DNA from: Punctularia strigosozonata HHB-11173 SS5
Lineage: Eukaryota; Basidiomycota; Agaricomycetes; Corticiales; Punctulariaceae
Assembly: GCF_000264995.1 (NCBI RefSeq)
Contig: NW_006767452.1
Coordinates: 27,550 to 91,549 of the forward strand
DNA: 64,000 bases
Direction: 5' to 3'
Shown: piece after piece, positions 1 through 11,015 of the stretch
How positions within the stretch are numbered: the stretch's first letter is position 1
Layout: each line of letters opens with the position of its first letter
Notes under the pieces: model-generated
What the model was told of the DNA's origin: nothing
Databases searched by the model: none
The model's input: only the letters and a program-made list of their open reading frames with translations
Translations under genes and position numbers: made by a program

Positions 1-942
1 AAGTTCCATGAACATCGCCTCGTACGCGGGGTCGCCGAACGGATCCGGGTGGCCGCCCGTGACGGGCGGTGGATCGATCCCGATGAAGCGCACCTCGCAC
101 GCGATCCCGAGGCTGCAGAGGCCCTGGATATTACCCACCAGCCGGTCCAGGATGGTCCACGGTAGGGAGGACCAGGCGGCGGGGAAGGCGTCGACGACGG
201 ACCAGTCGGCGCGGATCGTGAGCCGGCGCACGGCCGGGAAGGGCGCGAACCAGCGCTCGAGGACGGCGCTGCGCGTCGTGAGCTGCAGCTCGGACAGCGC
301 GGGGCAGAGCACGCCGTCGAACTCGCGCTCGTCCGAGTGCGTCGGGGTGGAGAGGACGAGGGTGCGGAGCGTGGGCGCGATGGGCGCGAGGTAGGCGGAG
401 GCGCGGACGGGCGGGGCGCGTACGTCTACTTGCGGTTGGCGGTGTAGGTCGAGGCGCTGTACCGTGCGCAGGCCGGAGACGAGGTCGAGCGCGCGAGGGC
501 CGGCGTGCGTGAGCGTCAGGTTGAGCAGCCGCGGACGGCTTCGAAGGGCGGCGATGAGCTCCAAGCTCTCGTTGAGTACACGGTCAGCGTGCTCGATGGC
601 TAGCGTCGTCAGGTTGTCCGCGCGAGCGAGGACGTCAGCGAGGAGGTCCGCGCCGAAGGAGATCGCGACGAGCGTCGCCATCGGGCCTTTCATCCATTGC
701 ATCGTAAGCGACGTGCGAAGGCGGAGGTGATGGACGTAGGGTATGCATAAAGGATGCAAAGTCATAAACTCGCAGAAGGCGTTTAGTTGAAGGGGCGTTC
801 GCAGTACGACGGAGCTGCAGAGGGCGGGTATTGACATGTCGTAGACTGTCTTGCAACAGAGGGCCATGGCTTGAACATCTGTCGGTTCCAAAAATTTCAG
901 TATGATTGAAATCACGTCAAAGCCTAGTTCGAGGAATGTCAT
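1..942 (-). CDS. F-box-like/LRR-type protein, C-terminus cut by window edge
   Basis: An uninterrupted minus-strand frame runs from the ATG at 942 to the window edge, about 314 codons with no stop, so the 3' end lies outside the window. The N-terminus (residues about 1-45) reads like a degenerate F-box: ELGFDVISIILKFLEP, then DVQAMALCCK and a V-Y-D segment. The rest is leucine-rich, with LTTLAIEHAD, PRLLNLTLTH, TLRTLVLSTP and PAVRRLTIRA spaced like irregular LRR repeats. Such proteins are expanded in Agaricomycetes and are thought to be substrate adaptors of SCF ubiquitin ligases. No signal peptide or membrane segment is seen. No intron is needed in the visible part. The family call is by pattern only. 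It resembles the gene at 44373 in architecture. Confidence 0.75.
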   Translation of the reverse strand, partial: MTFLELGFDVISIILKFLEPTDVQAMALCCKTVYDMSIPALCSSVVLRTPLQLNAFCEFMTLHPLCIPYVHHLRLRTSLTMQWMKGPMATLVAISFGADLLADVLARADNLTTLAIEHADRVLNESLELIAALRSRPRLLNLTLTHAGPRALDLVSGLRTVQRLDLHRQPQVDVRAPPVRASAYLAPIAPTLRTLVLSTPTHSDEREFDGVLCPALSELQLTTRSAVLERWFAPFPAVRRLTIRADWSVVDAFPAAWSSLPWTILDRLVGNIQGLCSLGIACEVRFIGIDPPPVTGGHPDPFGDPAYEAMFMEL

Positions 943-1055
943 CCTGCTCAGCAGTCAAAGAGTAGATAGAGATACAAAGACGATCGAAGCCACGGCGGGC
1001 ATGCCGGAAGCAAACGTCGGCGTTCTCCTTTGATCACACTTTCGTCACCACCACG

Positions 1056-2115
1056 ATGCCGAAGCACAACTGCATCCTCTCGCACGCCGCCGCCCTCCCA
1101 AGCTTGAAGAAACTCGCCGGCAAGCGCGTCGTGCTCGCCTCCAACAGTCCCAGAAGGCGGGAGATCCTCCGCACCTTCGTGCGTTGGTCCAGGGCTACGT
1201 AGCTTGCAGCAACACATCTCTCATGAACACAAGGGTCTCGAGCCGGAGATCGTTCCGTCAACGTTCGAGGAGAACCTGCCTGTTGGATCCTTCGAGGACA
1301 TCCACGAGTATCCTGTGGCGACCGCGACCCAGAAGGCGGTAGAGGTGTACCAGCGTTTGCTGGTGAGCGCGGCGTTTGTTGTCGATATGCAACCGTTGCT
1401 GATCAGTCTGTGCAGGAAGAGAATCCGGACGATGCTCCGGACCTTGTCATAGCAGGTGCGTCTCTTTCCATGCCGCGAGGATCTCCTCTGATCAGAAATC
1501 ACGCAGCCGACACCGTCGTCTTCACGCATGCTCCACCATCCACGTCGGACGCGACGTACGGAACGGATTCCGGGCCTCAGGACCTGTTGGAGAAACCTAC
1601 GAGCAAGGAAGACAACATGCGCATGCTTCTCGACCTTAACGGTGGAATTTGCGAGGTCGTGACCGGCGTCACCTTAGGTGAGCGTAGTCTGGGACTTGCA
1701 GGAACATGAAGCTCAAACGGGTCGTGTGAAGTATATCCGACGTTGGTTGCTCCCGGATATGACATCAAGTATGACATGAAACCATTCGATGCAGAGTTGT
1801 ATTCTCATGCCGTGACGTCCAGGTCCATAGACGAGCGCAGCCTCGTCTACTTTTCGGATAGCCCACAACATGTCTTGAAGGCGTACGTCGACAGCGGAGA
1901 AGGACTGGACCGCGCTGGCGGCTTTGCTATCCAAGTAAGATACTCGAGGCCTTCCTGAACCACAGACTGACGATTGATCTTCCCAGGGCCTTGGTGGCAT
2001 GCTCATCCGCAAAGTCGATGGAGACTACAACAACGTCGTCGGCTTTCCCGCAGCCTCTTTCTTGCGCTTCCTGGAGCTTCTCGTAGACGAGGAGGACGAC
2101 TTCTTGGCCGACTGA
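1056..2115 (+). CDS. Maf/ASMTL-type nucleoside triphosphate pyrophosphatase
   Basis: Seven exons (1056-1178, 1234-1362, 1416-1455, 1507-1677, 1732-1768, 1823-1934, 1987-2115) join in frame to 246 aa. Family hallmarks are in order: the N-terminal LASNSPRRREIL loop (residues about 27-38), the acidic AADTVV motif, which is created across the exon 3/4 junction, an EKPTS segment, and the C-terminal GEGLDRAGGFAIQGLGG block. Maf proteins hydrolyse non-canonical or surplus NTPs (dTTP, UTP, modified nucleotides) to the monophosphate and pyrophosphate and act in the cytosol. Length is normal for a eukaryotic single-domain Maf; no methyltransferase domain follows, unlike animal ASMTL. All introns are 51-55 nt with GT..AG ends. 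The gene starts 113 bp from the divergent F-box-like gene, so they may share a promoter. Confidence 0.92.
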
Positions 2116-2394
2116 GCGCAAGTCGCGGACGTGTAATTGGTGACATCCAGGCGGTACTTGGACATCTGAACCTTCTATGCAAAGCTATAGATACTCTCGT
2201 TGGGCAATGGATGAGATGGATGCTACTCCACTAGGTCCGTATTGCATGTGCGATGGGTTGACTATAGCTTTTGAGCTCGAATCTTCGATCGCAAGAAATC
2301 TGAGATTAGGGCGTCCGGCTAATGCCGTGCCAGCTTACTTACGTAACACCCACGACTCCCTTGTCTTGTCCCTCCATATCCCTGTTGACTGTCC

Positions 2395-3545
2395 ATGCCT
2401 TCGTCTGCACATCCTAGCGCGCGCCCACATACAGATGACTATCCATTACCTGCGCCGACTACGACTCGGCAATTGCGAAGCCGCAGTCGATCGCACATTA
2501 GTTCCCGCGCATCCAGCCTGACTTCAACGCGGTCGCAGGCCGGCTCAAGCACGAGTGCTCGCACCTTCACCACAAATCTTCCCCCGGCGCCACACCAACA
2601 CGAACGCACAGGCACGCTCGCGAAGTCGAGTAAGGTCTCCGCGGCGAGACGAGGAAAGGGAAGGCGTCCGGCAGCGGCAGCAATGCGAGGGAGGGCTACG
2701 TCGCCGGTTGTACAGGAGGTGGAAGAGTTCCCGGACGGTTTTGGTGATGGTGCTGGTCCGAGTACATCGGAGGCAGTGGCGGGACCATCAGCAGTACTAC
2801 CACCGGACACCGATACTCCCGCAGCATCGAAGCGGGGAAGGAAGAGGCCGAGAGCGGGAACGGGAGCGGGACGAGGGAGGCGTGCCTCGGAGGCACCGGC
2901 GGACCACAACGGATCAAGCTTGGGCGCGGCGGGACCGAGCACTGCTGCACCATTGTCTCCCGAGATAGAGACTGTCTCCCCGAAAGGCGCCAAACGTCGA
3001 CGAAAGCAACCGAAAATGGAACCCGCCTCCTCTCCGCCTCCTCTTTCCCCGCAACCAGGGCCATCATCCTCGATCGAACTCCTCTCCCAAGAAACCGCGC
3101 CGCTCTCCCAAGCCACCGAGCCGCCCGCCACCCAGCCTCCTCCGGAAAGCCAACGCCGCGAGCCGGAGCCCCTCGGAGCGTACAGCTGTCCAATATGTTT
3201 CTCTCCGCCCACACGAGCGACTGTGACGCCATGTGGGCATGTTCTGTGCGGTGATGTGCGCCTCTGCTCGTTTTCTTGTAGAGCCGACTCCATACTCATG
3301 CATTTTCCAGTGCCTGTTTACTGCCATCAAGACCACCTTGCGACGAAACCAGGTCACTCCGATGGATCTGGCGCAAGCCGCAGCTGCGCGGTATGTCCTC
3401 CTCTCAGACGTTGCCTGTCAAGCTTCGTCTGATCGCATGCGTTTCATACCACAGATGCCCCGTATGCCGTGCTACCATCCCTGGCTGGGACGGGAGAGGC
3501 GGTGGTGTCATTGGCTTGAAGGCGAGGACGGTCTTGTCCCTCTAG
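2395..3545 (+). CDS. RING-finger protein with long disordered N-terminus
   Basis: Three exons (2395-3255, 3311-3390, 3455-3545) give 343 aa. Residues 1 to about 260 are Ser/Pro/Arg-rich and disordered, with basic clusters such as SKRGRKRPR and AKRRRKQPK that look like nuclear localisation signals. The C-terminus is a C3HC4 RING: CPIC, then CGHVLCGDC assembled across intron 1, then CPVC assembled across intron 2. The protein ends in a short tail (IPGWDGRGGG, then LKARTVLSL). A RING at the end of a disordered basic nuclear protein suggests an E3 ubiquitin ligase, possibly of the SUMO-targeted Slx8/RNF4 kind. I did not identify clear SUMO-interacting motifs, so that subclass is a guess. Introns are 55 and 64 nt. 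Confidence 0.85.
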
Positions 3546-3781
3546 CCCTTCATCGCATGGGACGGCTTTTGGGCGTCATCGGGCATGTCACACCTCTTGA
3601 CGAGCTTCACACCGTCTGGCAATGCCACTAATCCCGAACGCGGATTTGACATTCGCTTCGCCTCGTTGCGACCCTGTCGCAGAAAGCTGGCCCACAAGGT
3701 TTCGTTACAGGGCATGGTTGCGATCCAACCGCTCCCATGTGTGGACCGGTCATCTCTGCGGACTGGGGACATCTATAGGCA

Positions 3782-5559
3782 CTACTTGGCTAACACGCCT
3801 CTATCACGAAGAAACGTCAATGCCTCTTCTACGTCGCTGTCCAGATCATGGTTCCACAGCCAATCATATCGCCTCTGCAGATGTTCGTCGATCTTCGCGT
3901 AATCGTCCCCCATTGGACTCGCGAATTCGTAGATCTGGGGGATGTTGTGATATGCGATCAGCATAATTACCCTGTTGATTGTCTGATCCTGTAAACCCAC
4001 GTCACCGCTTTCGCGCGAATGAATCTGCTGCCGCGATGCTCTCGGACGTCTGACGTGTTCGTATGCTTGAAGGAAGGCTGGAATATTATCCGCGGCACAA
4101 GACGGGTGCCCAAGGAGCTTTGAGAGGACGTAGACGTCTTCGATGGCCTGTCCTGCCCCAGCGCCGTTGTGAGGCAGACTAGCGTGCGCCTGAAGACACC
4201 AGGGCCTGTCAGTAACGCGCAGCGTTGAGTTAAGTGTAATCATTACCGAGTCTCCCAGGAGCGTAACGCGTCCCACCGTCCATCGTTCTAGAGGCAAGAG
4301 ATCATGCAGAGCCCATTTTTCCGGTTTGTCCACAAGCTATCGGGGGGTCGGGGGGTCTCAGATGGTCAACGCACAATTTCATGATCCTGCAAGGCAAGAC
4401 AAACCGAGAGGATAGCGTGCACCCTAGGATCCCATTCGGCATAATCGTCAAACATCTCTTGCCGTGTTACGGGCTTGACCCATGGCCCTTCCCAGACGCG
4501 CTCTTCAGGTGGCCGGGTGCGATCGCTCACAAACGCGACGATGTTCAATATCTTGCCGTGCTCGATAGGAAACATGACTATATGCTGTCGAAGAGTTCAT
4601 ATCGATCACCAATTGCAAGGTGGTCCTTGTGAACTCGCCTTGTCTCTTTCGAGGCACATACAGTGGCCTCTGACGAAGTCACCGGCCTCCGAAGCCGCCT
4701 TCTCGAGGTTCATGAGACCTCGATACGCGTACGTACCGGTGTATCGCACGCATGCACCCATCTCTTGCTGGAAGCTATCGCGTACCTAACGCATATATTC
4801 AACCTTGGTGTTCGAAACGATCAACAGTGGGTGGAAACACCAACCATACTCTTCACGCCATCGCATCCCAGCGCAATGTCGGCTTTGAACTGTATCGAAT
4901 TCGACGAGTCCGGATGGACCGTGGTCAATCGTACATGTGGGGCTTGATCATCTCTGGATGATATGTTTTCGACAGAGATGACGCGGGACGAGAAGTGCGT
5001 CGAAACCGTTGGCGGCAGCCTTGCCAGAAGGCATTCCAAGAAACGCGCACTGAGACGCGTCGCAAGTGAGAAATCGCGATAACCCTTCCACAAGTGTTCC
5101 CGTTACCGGTGGACACTACCACGAGGGGCAGGATTCAGGACCTTCGTTGCTCAATGATTAGCAACTGATGAAACCGCGCATCTAGAAAAGCCGAAGTCTC
5201 ACCTCTGAGATCGGCTCGCAATCCTTGCCGGACAAAAACGAGAACCACGGGTCCCCCGCCGGGGAGACATCAGCTATCTGCTCATAGTCGTCCCCGAGTC
5301 CCAGGAGATGAAGCGCATGTAACGCATTGGCACCAAAGCCGACCCCAGCACCTATTTCTGAGAACCTAGGAGTGTACGTGAGTCGATGAATGAATGGAGA
5401 GTATCCAGGAGCAGATACGTGCTTGGAAGCTTGTTCGAAGATATGCACATCGTAACCAGAGCGACCGAGCGCGATCGCTGCGCAGATGCCTCCAATCCCG
5501 CCGCCAATGATAGCGACCGTTATTCCCGATTTAGTTGACTCAGACATCGTCGAGGTCAT
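3782..5559 (-). CDS. FAD-dependent monooxygenase, salicylate-hydroxylase-like (copy 1)
   Basis: Class A flavoprotein hydroxylase of the UbiH/salicylate 1-monooxygenase family. It would hydroxylate an aromatic substrate using NAD(P)H, O2 and FAD. Visible motifs: the dinucleotide fold VAIIGGGIGGICAAIALG near the start, FSEIGAGVGFG, the DG motif GCDGVKSMV, YTGTYAYRGL, and the GD motif RVTLLGDSAHASLPHNGAGAG. The start is the ATG at 5559. About eight exons are needed. Two introns appear to be GC-AG: 5422-5366 (donor AA|GCACGT) and 4638-4585 (donor AAG|GCGAGT). The paralogue at 6192-7969 has ordinary GT donors at both matching sites, which supports the placement. Reading through the first would insert 19 residues inside a conserved block. 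No gene-breaking stop is seen once introns are removed. The real substrate cannot be told from sequence. Confidence 0.87.
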
Positions 5560-6191
5560 GGTGGGGGTTGAGGAAGTTGAGGCAATCTAATGGCGTAGCG
5601 AGCGATAGCGCGCCATGGGCGATGAGGACCTTCTGCAAACGGGACCTGTTGGAGCCAGGAATATGCACGGAGTTCCCACTAACATGTCGGCAGAGGTGGC
5701 ATTGTCCCAAAAATAAGAAAAGAAGGCCGTGGATGCTAATCGTGGCGGAAGAACCAAAGACGCGTCATGATTCGTTGAGTTATATGACGCGAGATGGACG
5801 TGCATAGACGCTTACGGACTAGTGCGTGCAGTTAACGAAGCATCTTGAGTTGTCCATGGACGCCGGGTGATGTTCGGGTCCGTATGGAAACGATGATCTG
5901 TTTGGGGCACAGTCAAGCTCAGTGGACGCGAGGTGCATATTGAGCACAGAGAGAAGGCACGACCTCGCGCTAATGCGTCTAATTCTCATGTGTCCCACAG
6001 GTCTCCATACCCATATTCGGCGACATGTGAACACGCCGTAATCGCCCGTGAGATACTCTTCGCTGCCTGCGATCCGCTCAGTCGTAACCTGGGCATGGTA
6101 ATCGCAAGCGGTAGCGCTCAGAAGACTCCACTGGAGACGTCCACTCACAGAATCCCAAGGTTCAGGCATGATTGCATGGAACATACAGTGT
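5560..6191. other. Intergenic spacer between the two monooxygenase copies
   Basis: This is the 5' flank of copy 1 and the 3' flank of copy 2, since both genes point left. Only short overlapping open frames without family motifs are visible. I see no repeat or RNA gene here. Confidence 0.6.
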
Positions 6192-7969
6192 CTAGGTGAC
6201 AATCACGCCTTTCTTACGCAAAGAAGATAACGCATACTCCACGTCGTGGTCCAAGTTGTGATCCCAAATCCACGAGTAGCGGTCCCGAAGGTGGAAATCG
6301 ATCTTCGTGAGATCGTCACCGAGGGGGCTGGCGAATTCGTATATCTGCATCGTACAATCAGGTCAGCGACCCGCGCTTCAACGACGTAGTAAGCAAGAGA
6401 AAAGGTGAAGATATCGGGGCTTCGCCACCATGATAGAGACAACGCAGGGCGACTTACATCACCACTTTCCCGGCAATGAATCTGCTGGTAGGATGCCCTT
6501 GGACGACGGACGTCTTCATAAGCTTGCAGGAAGTCCGGAATGGTCTCGGCATTGCAAGCAGGATGTTCGAAAAGCTTCGCAAGAACGTAAGCATCCTCGA
6601 TCGCCTGGCCTGCCCCGGCACCATTGTGAGGCATGCTGGCGTGAGCCTGCAGAACAAATGTGAGCAGTGCACCCGGAATCAGGAATCAGGTGGGTGCCCT
6701 TACAGAGTCGCCAAGTAGTGTTACTCGTCCTACTGTCCATCGATCAAGTATGGACAGATCATGTAATGCCCATACCTCAGGCTTGTCTATGAGCTGGGGG
6801 ACTTGAGATCAACCACGCAGCGACGCAGTTTCGGAGAGACGACGTACAGACAGAGCAATGCGAAGCCTGGGGTCCCAGCCCCGAAAATCTCGGTCCATCT
6901 GTTCATGAGAGGCGGGTTTGACCCACGGTCCTTCCCATACTCGCTCATTGACATCGACCGAACGGTCGGTCACAAAAGTGACGATATTCAGCACTTTGCC
7001 GTGGTCGATCGGAAAGAGCACAGCATGCTGTCGAGACCTCTGTCAGCGTCGAAAAGACAGAGTGGCTGGAAACATGACTGTATCGCCTACCTTGTCCTTC
7101 CCCATCCACATTGCCGGTTGCCGCATGATCTCTCCTGTTTGCTCCACCGCTTTCTTCATATCCACGAGCCCACGGTACGCATAGCTACCAGAGTACAGGA
7201 TACGGCCACCCATCTCGCTATGAAAGCTGTCACGAACCTATGAACCGCATGTGTATGCATCAGAGTGTCATGTTGTGATTGCACATGGGCTTACGACGCT
7301 CTTCACGCCATCGCACCCGATAACAGCGCTCGCTTCGAACCATTCGGTACTGGTGGAGTTCGCAGTCATGATGCTGAGACATGCCCGAGATGGCGTTCCA
7401 TTGCCATCGTCCACGTTACGGACTTCGGTGACCCGCGTCGAGAAATGGGTGGTTACGTTGGAGGGCATATGCTGCAAGAGACAGTCGAGGAAGCGAGCTC
7501 TGCCAGACGGTCAGCACATGAGGGCCACCGAATCGCGCTCCTTGCTTACCGGTGAACATTGCCTCGACGTCCGTGCATGGGAACCTGACCGTAGTTCAGC
7601 ACACTGCTATCCTGGAAGTATGCTGTTAGCTTACGGAGGTTACGACATCGCCCTTGTCCCATGTCAGAAACGTGAACCACGGAGCATATGGTTCGCTCAT
7701 GTCCGCAATTTTCTCGTAGTCCTCGCCCAGTCCCATCGCATGCAAAGTGCGAACACCATTTCCTCCAACGCCAACGCCCGCGCCGATTTCAGAGAACCTG
7801 GAAACTAGATTGAGTCCGAGGTGATCCTGAAGATGACGCTGATGACTTACTGGGGAGCCTGCTCGAATATATGCACATCGTAGCCGATGCGACCGAGCCC
7901 GATGGCCGCGCATATACCACCGATGCCACCTCCTACAATCGCAATGACGACCTTAGATCTTTCTGACAT
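6192..7969 (-). CDS. FAD-dependent monooxygenase, salicylate-hydroxylase-like (copy 2)
   Basis: Tandem paralogue of the gene at 3782-5559, in the same orientation and with almost the same intron positions. The ATG at 7969 begins the FAD fold (VGGGIGGICAAIGLG). Exon 1 is 7969-7851 and joins at phase 2 to exon 2 from 7797 (FSEIGAGVGVG). Further motifs are GCDGVKSVV, YSGSYAYRGL and RVTLLGDSAHASMPHNGAGAG, and the tail ends KKGVIVT. The reading is complete except near 7600-7650, where a very short intron (23-35 nt, depending on the donor chosen) must be removed between the GDVV and VLNYGQVP segments to avoid a TAA. That junction is unresolved and could be a defect. Reaction and cofactors as for copy 1; substrate unknown. 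Confidence 0.82.
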
Positions 7970-8952
7970 GGTCGAATCACGACGCCCCGTTGTCTAAGAG
8001 CGTGTTCAGCGAGCTGCGGGAATGCAGATATGTGAATCCGCTACGACTGTCGAGCTCACCTATTTAACAACTGCGGCAACATACGGGATGTGGTAAGGAT
8101 GACATAGCATCGCATTCAGGTGTTGTCATCATGAGATAGACTGAACGGGTGCGGAAGCAGTTATTTGGGGAAAGAAGGGCAGCATTTTCGGCAGCGGGGT
8201 GCCGTTGTGAACGTCGGGCCATAGTGCCTCGCACGCAGCGCGGAGACGAGGTTGGCAACTGAAGAGCACCTATTTTTCGAGCAAGGGCACTCAAGTCCCA
8301 TTCTGACCGATGCTGAAGGTGTTTGATCCACTAACACTTGCAAGCTGCTTCGTGACCAAGGGAAATGAATGTACACCGTGGGCGAATGAATCATGTTCCC
8401 AAAGTGTTCAATCCACACGGTAGCAGATTAGTCGGACCCAGAGTGATCTTGCGATGAAGACTACTGAAGGCGGTCCAAAGTAGACGACCATGAGGGCGTC
8501 GCGGGTTGGTCGACTCAGTTCTCACGCGGTCATGTGAGGCTCGCTCCCCCACCTTGTCGTCATTCTCTGCGGCGACCACGACGCCGAGTGGAACGGCGGC
8601 GACAAAGGCGAAGCAACTGGATCCTTGAAAACCCAGCTACAGCGTGGAAGTCTCAAAGTTGAAGTCGCAAACGAGATCCTGCTCTGTGAGCGATCACGAC
8701 TCTCCAGCCTGACGCGATTTGAGACGGATGATTCAGGATTCAAGGAGGTCTGCGGCGCAGGTCAATCAGCTACAGCCGTAACTTGTGCTTCGATCAGAGC
8801 GCGCGCTTATAGTCAGCCTTGTAGGTCATAAATTTCCGAGTATCGATCGCCGTGGTCTGGTAATGACGACCATGCATTCACAGCTACCTTCCATATACCC
8901 GTGAACTCGAAGTCTCAGTGCATACACCCACCTCAAGGTCTCTACCCCTGCG
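7970..8952. other. Intergenic region, no supported gene
   Basis: Divergent region between monooxygenase copy 2 (left) and the SAM-domain gene (right), so it should hold both promoters. Short frames exist on both strands but none shows a family motif or a consistent exon chain. A TTAAATAG-like sequence about 95 nt upstream of the copy 2 start is the only TATA-like element noticed. Confidence 0.5.
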
Positions 8953-11015
8953 ATGGCTGCAACTGCTACCGCGAACGGGGTGAACCCGATTTCGTCACCC
9001 GTACCCGCTACGCCTCCACCTTCATCGCGACCTCTACCGTCGCCTTCCTTCCCTCTCGTCAGCCCCAAGAAGCACGAGCCGAATCCGCATCCATACGCCA
9101 TCAAGACAACGTCTACCGCGCTCCTCTCCCGAGCAAACTCTTCCGGACACACTAACCAGAGCCGCCATTACTACGTCCCGCTTTCACCAAGTCCGACCAA
9201 CAGCTCGCTCAGCACCGGTTCGCGAGGCCGGAAGTCGAGCGATGACTTCGGAAAGGGGCATAAACATTCAAAGAGCTTGAACGACGAGAAGCCGCGACCG
9301 CTACCTACCCCTCCGCGCGCTCTTCCGACGCCGCCGCCACGAAGTTCTTCCTCGCTCTCGAATCACTCCAATTCCAGCGACGTCGGTTTCGTGGACGCGC
9401 AAGTCGATGACAACTGGACACCTCCTCGCAGGACTCGCCGTGCCGAGACCCTTCCAACCTTACCGAACACCACCCCCGCCGCCGACATCCCTTACCTCGA
9501 TCTTCCCGCCAACCCGAAATTGTGGACCCCCAGCCAACTCGGCTCTTACCTCAGCGCCGCTCTACGCGTACGCTCGGGTGGCCAGGATGCGCTGCCTCAA
9601 GCCGTGGCGCGCGACATCGCCGCGTTCGTTCGTCAAGCTCGTATCGGCGGGCGGGTTTTCCTTCGGTTGAACGAAGGAGATCTGGAAGAGTGCGTCCTAT
9701 CGATGTTTCTTGCGCACTCATTCACCTGATATATCTGTACAGGATGGGCGTGAATCAGCTGTGGCGAAGCGCGCTCCTCGCCGCCGCCAGGGCACTACGC
9801 GCGGACGCCGTCAAGGGTCGAATATGGGGCCCGGACGCCGACGCCTCATCCCCGCTCTTCCCCTTGTTCTCTCCATCTGCTTCCTCTGAGAATTTGCTGA
9901 GCTCCAACGGCTCCAAGGACATCCTATCTTCCCCGGAACGCATGAGCGAGGCCGGCTTGGACGATGAAGAACGCGCGGAGCGTCGTCGGGTCCGCCGCGA
10001 GGGGCGGGTTAGTCGCATCGTGCAGAGCCTCGAGAGCCGGCGAAGTGAGAGCGGTAGCGAGTTGGGCAGCGAAAGCGGTAGCGATGTCGGCTCCGTTCAT
10101 GGTGACCATGAAATTTCGTACTCGCCTCCCGATGTTTTCGCGCCGATCTCCCGTGCCCGACAGGATGACGGGGAAGACCAGGAACCTACGATGGAGGAGC
10201 TCCTTGCTAATTCGGCCACTGGATCCTGGGGCGCTCGTGCATGGGAGGAGATGGACGCCGCCCCGGGAGCCACCATGAAGCACGTCGACGTACCGGAGCC
10301 AGAGCTGGATTTGGCCGGCATGGAGACGATTGTGCCTTCGCACTCTGGTGGTTCGGGCAAGTCAAAGGGCAGCGGCGGGCTGAAAGGCGGCAAGGCGCGA
10401 GATGAGCGACGCGTAGTCACAGCTATCTTCTCTCCGGAGGAGCATGGTCAAGGCGGGAATGACGCGACGGTGTCAACGGGGGCTGAAGACGATCGACGAC
10501 TGCCGACGGGGGCTGAAGATGACGGACCAGTGCAACGGCTTCAGGCCGAGCTGGACGCTACGCATGGCCTGGTGGACGACCTCCGGCGAAGGCTGGAGCT
10601 GCTCGAGGCCCGCATCACCGCTGCGGAAGATGGGGAATCCGTTCGTGTCAAGGAGTTGGAGGCCAAGCTGGAAGAGGAACGTTTGGCCAAGGAGGAGGCA
10701 CTCACTCGTGCGATTGAACTCGCAGAAACCCTCGACTCGGAGCGACGCGAGAGGGAGAAGTCCATTGCCGAGCAGGAGGAGAAGAGCTCGGCCCACGACC
10801 TAGAGGAGCAGAACAAGAAAGACGCGGTGGTCAGCTCGCGTGATGTCCACCTTAGGCGCGGCCGGGAGTTAGCTGGGAAGCTTCGGGACGAACTCCAGTT
10901 GCCGTCGATGTCGCAGCTGCCGTCATACGTCCTCCTGGTTGGCTTTGGGGTGTGCGTGGTAGCACTCCGGGTCGTCTTCCGCAAGATGGTCATGGCCGGT
11001 CGGGGAACGCGATAA
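8953..11015 (+). CDS. SAM-like domain, coiled-coil, tail-anchored membrane protein
   Basis: Two exons (8953-9689 and 9743-11015) encode 669 aa. Residues 1 to about 190 are Pro/Ser-rich and disordered. About residues 195-265 form a SAM-like domain: LWTPSQLGSYL, then FLRLNEGDLEEMGVNQLW, LLAAARALR. The LEEMGVNQLW part is created by splicing out a 53-nt intron, which supports the model. A long acidic linker follows, then a coiled coil around residues 530-620 (RLQAELDATHGLVDDLRRRL and onward). A single hydrophobic helix (YVLLVGFGVCVVALRVVF) lies 10-30 residues from the C-terminus, so a tail-anchored topology is likely. The SAM domain suggests a scaffold or polymerisation role at a membrane. I do not recognise a named orthologue. 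Confidence 0.82.
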
